This document shows, in pieces, positions 1-7,996 of a stretch of 64,000 nucleotides of DNA. The stretch is from Microbispora rosea subsp. aerata. Its GTDB lineage: Bacteria; Actinomycetota; Actinomycetes; Streptosporangiales; Streptosporangiaceae. Each line of letters begins with the position of its first letter. The first letter of the stretch is position 1. Where the stretch lies: positions 1-64,000 of the forward strand of contig NZ_BMPY01000002.1 in NCBI RefSeq assembly GCF_014647835.1, given 5' to 3'. The position numbers and the translations under genes are program-made. A model generated the notes under the pieces. It saw nothing but the letters and a program-made list of their open reading frames with translations. It was not told the DNA's origin and did not search any database.

Positions 1-118
1 GGGGCGGCGGTATCACAGTGGCCCTTCATGGGCGATCAAAACAGGCCGTCACCCCGGCTCCCGCCGAGTCCCCTTCACGAGCAGCTTGCCACTGCCCGCG
101 AGAAAGAGGGTGCCCTAG
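1..118 (+). CDS. Possible 3' end of an upstream gene (partial)
   Basis: One reading frame is open from the left edge and stops with TAG at 116-118, sharing its last base with the GTG taken here as the cas4 start (TAGTG). Such stop-start overlap is usual between adjacent cas genes, so this could be the last ~38 codons of an upstream cas gene, for example cas3. The peptide is too short to identify. The cas4 frame is also open to the left edge, so the upstream stretch could instead belong to a longer Cas4. Confidence 0.3.
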   Translation, partial: GRRYHSGPSWAIKTGRHPGSRRVPFTSSLPLPARKRVP

Positions 119-615
119 TGATCGGCGCGGACGACGTGGGTGGGGTGCACATCAAATACCTCTACCACTGTCGACGGCAGCTCTGGTTGTACGCCCGAGG
201 GATCCGGCCCGAGCAACTGAGCACGGCCGTACAGCTGGGCGAGGCCGTGCACGAGACCTCCTACACCCGTAGTTCACCGATCGACCTCGGGGCCGCGAAA
301 CTCGACCACCTCGACGGCGCCGCCTGGGTGCACGAGGTCAAGTCATCCTCTCGCCCCACCCGGGCAGACGAGGCCCAGGCCATGCATTACTGCTATCGGC
401 TGAGCGCACTGGGAGTCGCCGCCCAGGGCGGCATCCTGCACTACCCGAAGACCCGTCGCACCAAGCGACTGCCGTACAGCCGACAGGCCGCCGAGCAAGC
501 GGAAGCCGACGTAGCCCAGGTCGTGGCCGTGGTGTCCGCGCCGACTTCACCGGATCGGCTCGCTCGATCGGCCTGCCGTGGCTGCTCTTACGCCGACTAC
601 TGCTGGAACGAATAG
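118..615 (+). CDS. cas4: CRISPR-associated Cas4 exonuclease
   Basis: Cas4 is a RecB-like nuclease with an iron-sulfur cluster that works with Cas1-Cas2 to trim and select prespacers. The protein begins VIGADDVGGVHIKYLYHC, and the first cluster cysteine lies in YHCRRQLWLYARG. The RecB-type acidic and lysine residues appear as HEVKSSSRP (E-x-K), and the C-terminal cluster cysteines are in CRGCSYADYC. At 165 residues it is normal for a stand-alone Cas4. The GTG start is chosen because GAGAAAGAGGG lies just upstream and the start overlaps an upstream stop. An ATG at 28 in the same frame would add 30 poorly conserved residues. The stop is directly followed by the cas1 ATG, so the two genes are co-transcribed and probably coupled. 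Confidence 0.9.
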   Translation: MIGADDVGGVHIKYLYHCRRQLWLYARGIRPEQLSTAVQLGEAVHETSYTRSSPIDLGAAKLDHLDGAAWVHEVKSSSRPTRADEAQAMHYCYRLSALGVAAQGGILHYPKTRRTKRLPYSRQAAEQAEADVAQVVAVVSAPTSPDRLARSACRGCSYADYCWNE

Positions 616-1596
616 ATGCCCACCGCCGCCCGTACCTATTGGCTTACGACACCCTGCCGCATCCGTCGCAAAGATCAATCGCTGTGCATCGAACGAGCTG
701 AGGGCACGCCCGTACATATCCCGATCACTGATGTGAGGGACATCGTCGCCTGCGAGGCTGTGGACATCAATACGGCCGTCATCAGCCTGCTCAACCAGCA
801 CCGCATCAACGTGCACTTCCTCAGCCATTACGGCGACTACGCGGGCTCGCTGCTGACCTCGGAGACCAGCGTCTCCGGGCAGACCGTCACCGCCCAGGTC
901 AGACTGGCCGACGATCCGGCCGCCTCCCTGACCATCGCCCGGGCGATCGTCGGCAGCGCCGCGGCGAACGTCCGTCGTGTGGTCGATCGCAAGCTCCTGG
1001 CCCGGCCCATGGCCGTACTCGAGACCTCACTTGCCGAAGCCACCACCAAGGAGGAGTTGATGGGCGCCGAAGGCACCTTCAGGCGCTCGGCCTGGGCCGT
1101 GCTGGACACCCGGCTGCCCGAGTGGCTGCGACTCGGCGGGCGCAGCCGCCGGCCTCCGCGCAACGCCGGGAACGCCTTCATCAGCTACGTGAACGGGATC
1201 GTGTACGCACGCATGCTGTCGGCGGTCCGATTGACTCCGCTGCATTCAGGGGTCGCCTTCCTGCACAGCACGATGGAGCGCCAGCGCCACTCTCTCGTCC
1301 TGGATCTCGCCGAAGTGTTCAAGCCGCTCTTTGCAGAGCGGCTCCTGCTCCGACTGGCCGGGCGCGGACAGCTCAAGCCGACCCACTTCGACGTGGACGT
1401 CAATCAGGCGATGCTCAGCGAGACCGGGCGCAAGCTGGTGGTGCAGACCGTCCGAGACGAACTGGCCGTGACGATCCAGCATCGGGCGTTGGGCCGCAGC
1501 GTCGCCTATGACGAGCTGTTGTATCTGGAAGCGCTGCAGCTCACCCGCACCTGCCTGGAAGGCACGCCGTACAAGCCGTTCCGGATCTGGTGGTGA
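616..1596 (+). CDS. cas1: CRISPR integrase Cas1 (type I-B-like)
   Basis: Cas1 is the metal-dependent integrase that inserts prespacers at the leader end of the array as a complex with Cas2. The 326-residue length is typical. The catalytic triad is visible: Glu152 in LMGAEGTFRR, His217 in SGVAFLHS and Asp230 in LVLDLAEVF. The N-terminal beta domain (about 1-85) includes VACEAVDINTAVISLL and NVHFLSHYGDYAGSL, as in I-B Cas1 proteins. It starts immediately after the cas4 stop and is followed six bases later by cas2. The protein looks intact, so the module could still acquire spacers if the rest of the system lies to the left of the window. Confidence 0.95.
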   Translation: MPTAARTYWLTTPCRIRRKDQSLCIERAEGTPVHIPITDVRDIVACEAVDINTAVISLLNQHRINVHFLSHYGDYAGSLLTSETSVSGQTVTAQVRLADDPAASLTIARAIVGSAAANVRRVVDRKLLARPMAVLETSLAEATTKEELMGAEGTFRRSAWAVLDTRLPEWLRLGGRSRRPPRNAGNAFISYVNGIVYARMLSAVRLTPLHSGVAFLHSTMERQRHSLVLDLAEVFKPLFAERLLLRLAGRGQLKPTHFDVDVNQAMLSETGRKLVVQTVRDELAVTIQHRALGRSVAYDELLYLEALQLTRTCLEGTPYKPFRIWW

Positions 1597-1602
1597 GGCC
1601 GC

Positions 1603-1866
1603 GTGTACGTGGTCGTGGTTTACGACACCCTGGCCAAACGCAACGCCGCGATCCTGCGCCTCTGCCGCCAGTACCTGCATCACGTGCAGAGAAGCGTATT
1701 CGAGGGCGCGCTGAGCCCGGCACAACTCCGACGTTTCCGACACCGGGTCGAAGAGGTGATCGACCAGTCGTACGACAGCGTGCTGGTCTTCACATTCCCG
1801 CCGGGCACGACCCCGGAGCGCCAAGAATGGGGCGTACCGCAGCCGGCGCCCACCGACATCCTGTGA
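1603..1866 (+). CDS. cas2: CRISPR-associated Cas2
   Basis: Cas2 is the small ferredoxin-fold protein that bridges two Cas1 dimers in the spacer integration complex. The N-terminus MYVVVVYDT carries the hallmark hydrophobic strand and conserved Asp, followed by the helix LRLCRQYLHHVQRSVFEG and a second strand SVLVFTFP. At 87 residues it is full length. The start is GTG at 1603, six bases after the cas1 stop. No other gene intervenes before the repeat array, so cas4-cas1-cas2-array is one unit. Confidence 0.93.
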   Translation: MYVVVVYDTLAKRNAAILRLCRQYLHHVQRSVFEGALSPAQLRRFRHRVEEVIDQSYDSVLVFTFPPGTTPERQEWGVPQPAPTDIL

Positions 1867-1993
1867 CGGATACCACTTTTGATCATGAATGTGCAGCGAA
1901 CCTCCCGGGCTTCATGCACGACCGGAGGTTCGCTGCAAAACCCGGCCCCAATCCCGCCAGAAAGGCCAGCACAACCTGCGGCTTTATACTGGG
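1867..1993 (+). promoter_or_regulatory. CRISPR leader
   Basis: This 127-bp non-coding stretch between cas2 and the first repeat is less GC-rich than its surroundings, as expected for a leader carrying the array promoter and integration signals. The degenerate repeat is at the far end of the array, which supports placing the leader here. It contains the strong inverted repeat listed separately. Leader function is inferred from position. Confidence 0.7.
1892..1937 (+). promoter_or_regulatory. Perfect 14-bp inverted repeat in the CRISPR leader
   Basis: TGCAGCGAACCTCC at 1892-1905 is repeated exactly in inverted orientation as GGAGGTTCGCTGCA at 1924-1937, with an 18-nt loop. The RNA would form a very stable hairpin just after cas2. 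It is followed by AAAACC rather than a T-run, so it is not a classical terminator in the plus direction. It could separate cas mRNA from pre-crRNA, bind a protein during integration, or be the end of a small mobile element. Confidence 0.75.
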
Positions 1994-2354
1994 GTCCTCA
2001 TCGCCCCTACGAGGGGTCGCAACTTAAAGTCTGGTGTACTGTTCTTCTTGTCAACGGTCCTCATCGCCCCTACGAGGGGTCGCAACCGCTGCGTCGAACA
2101 CGGCACCCTCGACAATCCCCAGTCCTCATCGCCCCTACGAGGGGTCGCAACGGGTTGTGGCTACGGCCGATCTCGTCCAGGTAGAAGTCCTCATCGCCCC
2201 TACGAGGGGTCGCAACACGGGAGCACCTGCGGCTCCTGAGCCGTAGTTCATGCTTGTCCTCATCGCCCCTACGAGGGGTCGCAACTGGACGGTCGGGACG
2301 ATCTGCATGTCCGCGTCCCACAGGGTCCTCATCGCCCCAACGAAGGGTCGCAAC
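1994..2354 (+). CRISPR. CRISPR array, 6 repeats and 5 spacers
   Basis: The 30-nt repeat begins GTCCTCATCGCCCCTACG and ends GGGGTCGCAAC. Copies lie at 1994-2023, 2057-2086, 2122-2151, 2187-2216, 2256-2285 and 2325-2354. Spacers are 33, 35, 35, 39 and 39 nt. The repeat holds a small CCCC-TACGA-GGGG stem-loop and an AAC end, resembling I-B repeats. The first five copies are identical. The last differs at two positions (CCCCAACGAAGGG), weakening the stem and marking the leader-distal end. The array is short and carries no cas6 or effector genes on its right side. Confidence 0.97.
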
Positions 2355-2391
2355 CAAGGCACGACCAGGGCGTTGGCATCGAGCCTGGTGA

Positions 2392-2931
2392 GGTCCTTAT
2401 GCGGCCGGCGACAAGCTCCTGACCGCCGCGATGCTGTGCACCTGGGCGTACGGCTTCGCCATGGTGGACGGCACCACCGGCCGCTCCTATCTCGCAGTCA
2501 TGGACGAGCTGTGGCGGGCGCTGCGCGGGGCGCCGGGATTGGTCGAGTACGCCGACAGCCTGACCCGGCTCAACCGCGCCAAGGGCATGGCCTCCATCAT
2601 GATCACCCATTCGCTCGCCGATCTGGAGGCACTGCCCACCGAGGAGGACCGGGCCAAGGCACGCGGCTTCATCGACCGCAGCGCCATCACCGTGCTGGCC
2701 GGGCTGCCTCCGCGTGAGCTGGCCCGCGTCAGCGAGATCACCCGCCTGACCGGGCCGGAGCAGGAACTCGTCGCTTCCTGGTCCGCACCGGACTCCTGGC
2801 AGCCGGGCGTACGGCACCCGGGTCGCGGCAAGTACCTCATCAAGACCGGCGACCGGCTCGGCATCCCGGTCGAGCTCGCGCTCGTCGGCGTCGAGCACGA
2901 GCTGTACGACACCGATCAGGCGGTCCGATGA
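2392..2931 (+). pseudogene. VirB4-like conjugation ATPase, 5'-truncated
   Basis: This frame encodes only the C-terminal part of a VirB4/TraC-type ATPase as found in actinobacterial conjugative elements. The Walker B region is present (YLAVMDELWRALR), as are the later THSLADLEAL segment and the family C-terminal end GRGKYLIKTGDRLGIPVELAL. The Walker A half of the ATPase is missing. An in-frame TGA at 2389-2391 blocks extension, and similarity begins only ~37 bp after the last CRISPR repeat. The final codons overlap the coupling-protein ATG (ATGA at 2928), the normal arrangement in such elements. The simplest reading is that a rearrangement placed the CRISPR locus against a cut virB4 gene. An internal ATG at 2431 could still give 166 residues, but not an active ATPase. 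Confidence 0.75.
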
Positions 2932-4667
2932 CAAGGGCTGTGGGACCACGCACCGGGTTCACCCCGCACGGAGCGACCGGAGCATGGGCGGCGCTCCTCG
3001 CGGGGTGGGGCGTCGCGGGCTTCTTCGGCCTCATCTGGATCGCGGCCCGCGTCGCGGCCGGTCTGTTCGGCGGGACGGTCCGCGAGTTCGGTGCCGACTT
3101 CGTGTGGCGTGTGCTCGAAGGTCGTACAGCTTCGGCCTGGCCCGGCACTCCGACGCTTGCCGTTGTCGTCGTCGCCGCGCTCCTCCTGACTGCCGCGCTT
3201 GCCCTCGTCGTGACCGGCTGGTGGTTCGTCATCGGGCGGCTCCCCGATCCTGTGGATCCGGTGGCCGCGCTCGCGCACAATCCCGGGCTCTCCGCGCTGA
3301 AGCCGGAGGCGGCGGAGAAGAAGGCCCGCGAGCTGCGGCCGTCGCTGTCCGGACCGGTGATGCCCTGCGACATCGGGCTGGCGCTCGGCGACCTGATGCG
3401 CAACGGGCCCACACTGTATGCCTCCTGGGAGGACACCATCGTGGCCTTCATGGCCCCCAGGTCGGGCAAGACGACCTGTCTGAGCATCCCGTACGTGCTC
3501 TCGGCTCCAGGGCCGGTGATCGCGACGTCGAACAAGTCCGATCTATGGGCGGCGACCGCCACCCTTCGCGCCGCCGAGGGCATGGTGTGGCTGTTCGACC
3601 CGCAGCACATCACCTATCAGCCGCAGACATGGTGGTGGGATCCGCTGCGCGGGCTCACAACCGTGGAGGACGCGCACCGGCTGGCCGGGCACTTCGTCCT
3701 CACCGTCGACGACGGCACCAAGCGCGACCTGTGGGGACCCGCCGCACAGGACCTGCTCTGCGCGTTGTTCCTCGCCGCCGCGTCCTCCGGGCGCACAATG
3801 CGCGACGTCGCCAAATGGCTCGACACGCCGGCCGTACCGACCCCGGTCGAGCTGTTGGAGGCGGCCGGCTTCTCCCTGCTCGCCTCGTCGCTGCGCGGCG
3901 CGCAGAACGGCGCGGTCGAGACACGCGACGGCATCTACCAGACGGCTCGCACCGCAGCAAAAGCGTTGCGCGACGAGGCGATCATCTCCTGGGTAACGCC
4001 GTCAGCCCTGCCGGTCTTCGATCCGACGGCTTTCGCCGGCGGAACCGACACCCTTTATCTGCTATCGAAGTCGCGCTCGGCTGCGGCGCCACTGATCGCC
4101 GCGCTCACCGACACCGCGATGCGGGCCGCCGAACGCCGAGCCGAGCGCATGGGCGGCAGGCTCGACCCGCCGATGGTCGTCTCTCTGGACGAGGCGGCGA
4201 ACATCTGCCGGATCGCCGACCTGCCCGAGCTGTACAGCCACCTCGGCTCGCGCGGCATCGTCCCCGTGACGATCCTGCAGTCGTACGAGCAGGGCGTCAC
4301 CGTGTGGGGCGAGGCGGGCATGGCCGCCCTGTGGGGCGCGGCCACCCGTAAGGTCATCGGAGCGGGCGTCGACTCCCCGCGCCTGGCTCGTGACCTGGCC
4401 ACGCTCGTCGGTCAGCACGACGTGCCCGTCCGTTCCGTCTCGTACGCCGACGGCCGGGCCTCAGAGCAGATCTCGCTGCGCCGGCAGGACATCCTCGAGC
4501 CCGCCGCCATCCGGGCCCTGCCGCCGGGCACCGCGCTACTACTCGCCACCGGTGGGCGTCCCGCCCTGATCTCGCTGCTCCCGTGGTACGAGAGCCTCGA
4601 CGCCGACCGGATCCAAGCCTGTCGCAACCGGCTCGAACGGCTCATCGCGGAAGGGGCGGCACGATGA
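2928..4667 (+). CDS. Type IV coupling protein (TraG/VirD4-like)
   Basis: Coupling proteins are membrane ATPases that deliver the relaxase-DNA complex to a type IV secretion channel. Two membrane segments lie at about residues 19-49 and 74-101. The Walker A motif is APRSGKTT (about 176-183) with the following IATSNKSDLW strand, and Walker B is MVVSLDEAAN. The ILQSYEQG motif, typical of TraG/TraD proteins, follows. At 579 residues the protein is complete and has no stop or frameshift. It overlaps the truncated virB4 gene upstream and the DUF4913 gene downstream by four bases each. It is the best preserved transfer gene here, but with virB4 truncated the element is unlikely to transfer by itself. 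Confidence 0.88.
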   Translation: MTRAVGPRTGFTPHGATGAWAALLAGWGVAGFFGLIWIAARVAAGLFGGTVREFGADFVWRVLEGRTASAWPGTPTLAVVVVAALLLTAALALVVTGWWFVIGRLPDPVDPVAALAHNPGLSALKPEAAEKKARELRPSLSGPVMPCDIGLALGDLMRNGPTLYASWEDTIVAFMAPRSGKTTCLSIPYVLSAPGPVIATSNKSDLWAATATLRAAEGMVWLFDPQHITYQPQTWWWDPLRGLTTVEDAHRLAGHFVLTVDDGTKRDLWGPAAQDLLCALFLAAASSGRTMRDVAKWLDTPAVPTPVELLEAAGFSLLASSLRGAQNGAVETRDGIYQTARTAAKALRDEAIISWVTPSALPVFDPTAFAGGTDTLYLLSKSRSAAAPLIAALTDTAMRAAERRAERMGGRLDPPMVVSLDEAANICRIADLPELYSHLGSRGIVPVTILQSYEQGVTVWGEAGMAALWGAATRKVIGAGVDSPRLARDLATLVGQHDVPVRSVSYADGRASEQISLRRQDILEPAAIRALPPGTALLLATGGRPALISLLPWYESLDADRIQACRNRLERLIAEGAAR

Positions 4668-5056
4668 CCGAACCGGTCTACAAGACGGTCGAGGAATGGG
4701 TGACCGAGCGGTTCGTCCCCATGTACCGGCGGACGCTCGGCGGCGAATTCCGCTGGTGCGCCCAATGGTGGAGGCACGCCGAGGCCATCTCACGGCTCAC
4801 GGCGCTCTGGCACGCCTGGGAGGCGCTGCGACTGGAAGCCGGCACCGGCATGGGCGTGTGGTACCGCGACCACCTCGACCATCAACTGCCGATCCTGCTC
4901 GGTGCCCGCGGCCCTTTCTATCAGTGCAGCGAGGACGAGCACCTCGAATCCCATCTGGCCTACGTCGAACCCGCCCCGCCCGGCTGGTGGGGCCCTTCCA
5001 CAGAATCCGCTTCGGATGACCCTGCGGATGAGCCCGAGCTCGACAGTCATGTCTGA
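4664..5056 (+). CDS. DUF4913 family protein
   Basis: This 130-residue soluble protein matches the pattern of DUF4913, a family common in actinobacterial conjugative elements and phages, whose function is unknown. The visible signature is tryptophan-rich: RWCAQWWRHAEAISRLTALW, then HAWEALRLEAGTGMGVWYRDHLDHQLPIL. The tail is acidic (DDPADEPELDS). The ATG overlaps the coupling-protein stop (ATGA), and a longer in-frame extension upstream lies inside that gene and is rejected. Conserved position just after the coupling protein suggests a transfer- or maintenance-related role, but this is inference. Confidence 0.75.
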   Translation: MTEPVYKTVEEWVTERFVPMYRRTLGGEFRWCAQWWRHAEAISRLTALWHAWEALRLEAGTGMGVWYRDHLDHQLPILLGARGPFYQCSEDEHLESHLAYVEPAPPGWWGPSTESASDDPADEPELDSHV

Positions 5057-5072
5057 ATCACTAGGAGGTCTC

Positions 5073-5474
5073 GTGTCCCTGATCGATAAGCTGTCCAAGG
5101 CGCACGCCGAGCTGGAGGCATGGCGCGATGTCGACACCGCTCTACACGCGTTCCTGGTCGCGTCGGAGGCGGCCAGAGCCATGGAAGGCGCGAGCGCCCC
5201 CGAGGAGTTTCCGGCATGGGTCTCGGCCGGAGACGCCGCATTCGAGGGTGCGTCCGCGCTGAGGCCGGTTCCCGCCACGGCGTACGAGATGCCGCTGGTC
5301 GTCAGGGACGCCGACGAACGGTCTGCGATCACGAAAGCCGTGGCCGCCCTGGGCGGGCTCCTCCGAGAGGTGCTGGCCGAAAGGGCTCTCGATCTGAAGA
5401 CCCCGGACGCCCGGCTTGCCGCACTGACCGCCTCACGCTGCGGCACCCGCATCCAGCTTTTCCTGGGCGGGTGA
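5073..5474 (+). CDS. Hypothetical protein of the conjugative element
   Basis: I do not recognise this 133-residue protein. It is alanine-rich and predicted largely helical (SLIDKLSKAHAELEAWRD, then AITKAVAALGGLLREVLAE), with no signal peptide or membrane segment. The GTG start is chosen because AGGAGG ends four bases upstream. An ATG at 5049 in frame would add MSESLGGL and overlap the previous gene by eight bases. It sits between the DUF4913 gene and a large unknown gene with short spacers, so it belongs to the same operon. Confidence 0.6.
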   Translation: MSLIDKLSKAHAELEAWRDVDTALHAFLVASEAARAMEGASAPEEFPAWVSAGDAAFEGASALRPVPATAYEMPLVVRDADERSAITKAVAALGGLLREVLAERALDLKTPDARLAALTASRCGTRIQLFLGG

Positions 5475-5480
5475 GCGGCC

Positions 5481-6548
5481 ATGACGACCGTCTACGGCGA
5501 CTTCCTGCGGGAGGCGTTCGAGCAGATGAACACCGCCGTCTATTGCGCCGAGCGCTCCATTTCCGGTGTCGCCGCCATCGCGACGATAGAGCCGGCACAC
5601 CGGATGACGACCGTTCTGCTCCGATACTTGGGCGATCTCGCGCCTGAGCGCGCCCCCGCGCGTGAGCGGCTGTCCCAACTTTGGGACCGGGTGAACCATC
5701 CGCGTGTCCGGCTTGAGGAAGCCGACGTGATCCTGCGCGACCTCGACCGGCAGCTCGCCGGTCGGAGTCGCAACACCGCGCATCCCGTTCCGGTTCATCT
5801 GGCTGGTGCCGCGCTCGCTCTCGGCACCGGGCATGACCTGCTGAAGACGCACTACAACCCGCGGTCGGACTGGGCGAACGCAATCGAGGACATGGGCGTC
5901 CGGCACGCGGTGCTGGACATCGTGGCACGCCAGTCACAACTCCTCGGCCGAGTCATCAAGGCGGTCAAGGCCGAAGTGCGCAGGGCGGGCCTGGACAGCG
6001 TACGGCTCAGTCGGTTGGTGACCGCCCTGCAGACCGCAGGTGACATCACCTTCCGGGTGACCGCGCCGGGAGCCGCCGAGACGCTGGCCGCCGTACCCCT
6101 CAGGGTGGTCCAGCCGCCGTCGGCGCTCGCTGCGACCGCTTCCGTTGAGCAGCTCTGTGCTGGGATCATCACGAACGCCGAGGGGATACGCGCCGCCCGG
6201 CCGGAGGCGGGAGGACAGCTGTCGTCCGCGGACTGCCGACGCAACGCCACCGCCGCGGTCGTGGCCCTCCACTGCGCCTACCAGGCCGTCACGATGCTGA
6301 CTAGGCGGTACACCGAACTGCATCCCGCCCGCGAACTGCTTGTCCGCCGCGCACTCCGCCAATCGGCGGAAGGTCTTCACCGTGTGCTCGACCGCTGGCA
6401 GGCCGTACGGCACCGCTGGCAGCGGCTCCTGTTCGACCAGCGACGTCCCGGCCCGGCGGGTCACCTCGATCAGATGACCATCGGATGGGCCGTCTCATCT
6501 CGACCGACCCAAAATGGACCTTCGAGCTGCGTAACCTGCCGACGCTGA
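5481..6548 (+). CDS. Hypothetical helical protein, N-terminal part of a split gene
   Basis: The 355-residue product is rich in helices and starts MTTVYGDFLREAFEQMNTAV. No enzymatic motif is visible. Its last ~25 residues (after about GHLDQMTIG) lose the style of the rest, while the next frame at 6485 picks up a similar helical pattern with no ribosome site. This fits one longer gene of about 520 codons broken by a one-base loss (or two-base gain) near 6475-6490. It starts six bases after the preceding gene and closes the conjugative-element operon. Whether the break is real or a sequencing error cannot be decided here. Confidence 0.55.
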   Translation: MTTVYGDFLREAFEQMNTAVYCAERSISGVAAIATIEPAHRMTTVLLRYLGDLAPERAPARERLSQLWDRVNHPRVRLEEADVILRDLDRQLAGRSRNTAHPVPVHLAGAALALGTGHDLLKTHYNPRSDWANAIEDMGVRHAVLDIVARQSQLLGRVIKAVKAEVRRAGLDSVRLSRLVTALQTAGDITFRVTAPGAAETLAAVPLRVVQPPSALAATASVEQLCAGIITNAEGIRAARPEAGGQLSSADCRRNATAAVVALHCAYQAVTMLTRRYTELHPARELLVRRALRQSAEGLHRVLDRWQAVRHRWQRLLFDQRRPGPAGHLDQMTIGWAVSSRPTQNGPSSCVTCRR

Positions 6549-7060
6549 AGTCCCCCGCCGAGCTGGCGCCGACGACGGCGGACATGTCACAGATCCTGCT
6601 TTCCGTCCGGCACGCCGTAGAGGCCCTCGCCATACTCGGCCAGCATGACCTGGCTCAGGTCACCGTCCCAGGCCGCACCGAAGCGATTCATGCGATGTCG
6701 AGAACCGCCGCTGCCGTGAACGGCCACGTGGGAGCGTCAGAGGTACGAGCTCTCGTGAGCGCATACCGAGAAGTCATCGGCTACACGAACGCGGTGCTCT
6801 CGGACCTGAATCGAGCCGCTCTCGACACCGCGACTCCCGCAGAACGTCCGCGCGTCATGGTCGCGCTGTCCATCCTCGACCGCCGCCGAGATCCGGCCCT
6901 GGTTTCGACACTCTTCGACGACTCCACCCTGATCAACAGGACGACGGCGTCGCAGTACACGTCGGGCATCCCAGGGGTACCCGCCAGCGTGGTTACCGCG
7001 GCCTCGAGAGCCAATACGGCCAGCGAACGACGTACGAGAAAGCCAGCGAGGTACTACTGA
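6485..7060 (+). CDS. Hypothetical protein, C-terminal part of the split gene
   Basis: This frame continues the preceding gene. It contains PTTADMSQILLSVRHAVEALAILGQHD and later long helical stretches (ASEVRALVSAYREVIGYTNAV). It has no Shine-Dalgarno sequence and overlaps the upstream frame by 64 bases, so independent translation is doubtful. The last part (SRANTASERRTRKPARYY) is low-complexity and ends shortly before an IS3 remnant, so the 3' end may also have been altered by IS activity. Function unknown. Confidence 0.45.
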   Translation: MGRLISTDPKWTFELRNLPTLKSPAELAPTTADMSQILLSVRHAVEALAILGQHDLAQVTVPGRTEAIHAMSRTAAAVNGHVGASEVRALVSAYREVIGYTNAVLSDLNRAALDTATPAERPRVMVALSILDRRRDPALVSTLFDDSTLINRTTASQYTSGIPGVPASVVTAASRANTASERRTRKPARYY

Positions 7061-7127
7061 TCGGGGCTGTACAAACAACGGCTCTGTCCCGTGGGCCTGT
7101 CCAGCGACGGTGATCCCATCCTCACAG

Positions 7128-7957
7128 TCGTAGCTGTCGCCGCGCGAGCCGGCCGAGCAGACCGCGCCGGCGTCGGCCAGGCGCTCGGTGTAGCGAATCG
7201 CCAGGTATTGGCAGCCGCGGCCGGAGTGGTGCACCAGCCCCTCCAGCCGCCGGCCGTCACCGGAACGGTGCCAGATGGCCATCTCCAGCGCGTCCAACGC
7301 CAGGTCGGTGCGCAGGTGATCGGCGAGCCGCCAGCCGACGATCATGCGTGAGAACGCGTCGATGACCAGTGCCGCGTACACAAACCCCGAGGCGGTGGGG
7401 ATGTAGGTCCGGGCGGCGACCCACAGCCGGTTCGGGGCGGGGGCGGTGAAGTCGCGTCCGACCAGGTCGGCGGGTGGTTCGACGCGTGTTTGGGGGATCG
7501 TGGTGCGCGTCTTGTGGTCCCCGCGGATCGCGCCGGCAAGGCCCAGGCGCTTCATCAGCCGGGCCACCGTGCAGCGGGCCACGCCCGTGCCGCGCCGGTT
7601 GAGCTCCTTCCACATCGTGCGCACGCCATACACCTCGAAGTTGTCGTTCCAGACGGCCACGATCTGCGTCATGAGCTGGGCATCGCGCACCTGACGGGCC
7701 GATGGCGGGCGCACCTTGGCCGCGTAGTACGTCGACGTGGCCACCTGCAGCACCCGGAAGATCGGCTCGACGCCGAAAGCGTCGCGGCAGGCGTCGATGA
7801 AGGCGACTACCTGGGCGGCCGAGGGCCGAGTTCGGCCGCGAAAAAAGCGGCCGCGGCCTTGAGGATCTCGTTGGCCCGGCGCAGCTCGCGCACCTCACGT
7901 TCCAGTTCGGCGATCCGCTGGGCATCGGTGCTCAAGGTGCCCCGGCCGCTGCCCCTC
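7128..7957 (-). pseudogene. IS3-family transposase remnant (copy 1)
   Basis: The minus strand carries an IS3 OrfA-OrfB region closely similar to the element at 14277-15600, for example VLQVATSTYYAAK, EVYGVRTMWKELNRRGT and CTVARLMKRLGLAGAIRGDHK. It is dead in several ways. The first catalytic Asp is lost (VAARTYI where VADLTY is expected), the second is lost (HHSGRGCQY, codon 7220-7222, instead of HSDRG), and similarity stops at SYD (7128), before the catalytic Glu. The OrfA start is missing and is replaced by an IS630 start. The U_UUU_UUC slippage heptamer is still visible on the minus strand at 7840-7846. No matching terminal inverted repeats were seen. Confidence 0.85.
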
Positions 7958-7996
7958 CTGGTCGGTCAGTCTGCGTACTCTGACCGGTTCTGCCAC
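7946..7996 (-). pseudogene. IS630-family transposase 5' fragment
   Basis: From a GTG at 7996 the minus strand reads [17 protein letters not shown], which matches the usual start of actinobacterial IS630 transposases. After about 17 codons the sequence runs into IS3 orfA DNA. The two elements share a GAGGGGCAGCGG-like stretch at the junction (7946-7957), so fusion by microhomology is possible. Identification rests on a short peptide. Confidence 0.5.

Noticed and set aside
1-615. Longer Cas4 starting at 28 or left of the window
   Set aside because: The conserved Cas4 region begins just after GTG 118, which has a ribosome site and overlaps an upstream stop; not excluded, only less likely.
7054-7130. 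Target-site or IR end of IS3 copy 1
   Set aside because: No sequence resembling the TGAACC...TTTCGTGGAG inverted repeat was found beside the remnant, so no element boundary is claimed.
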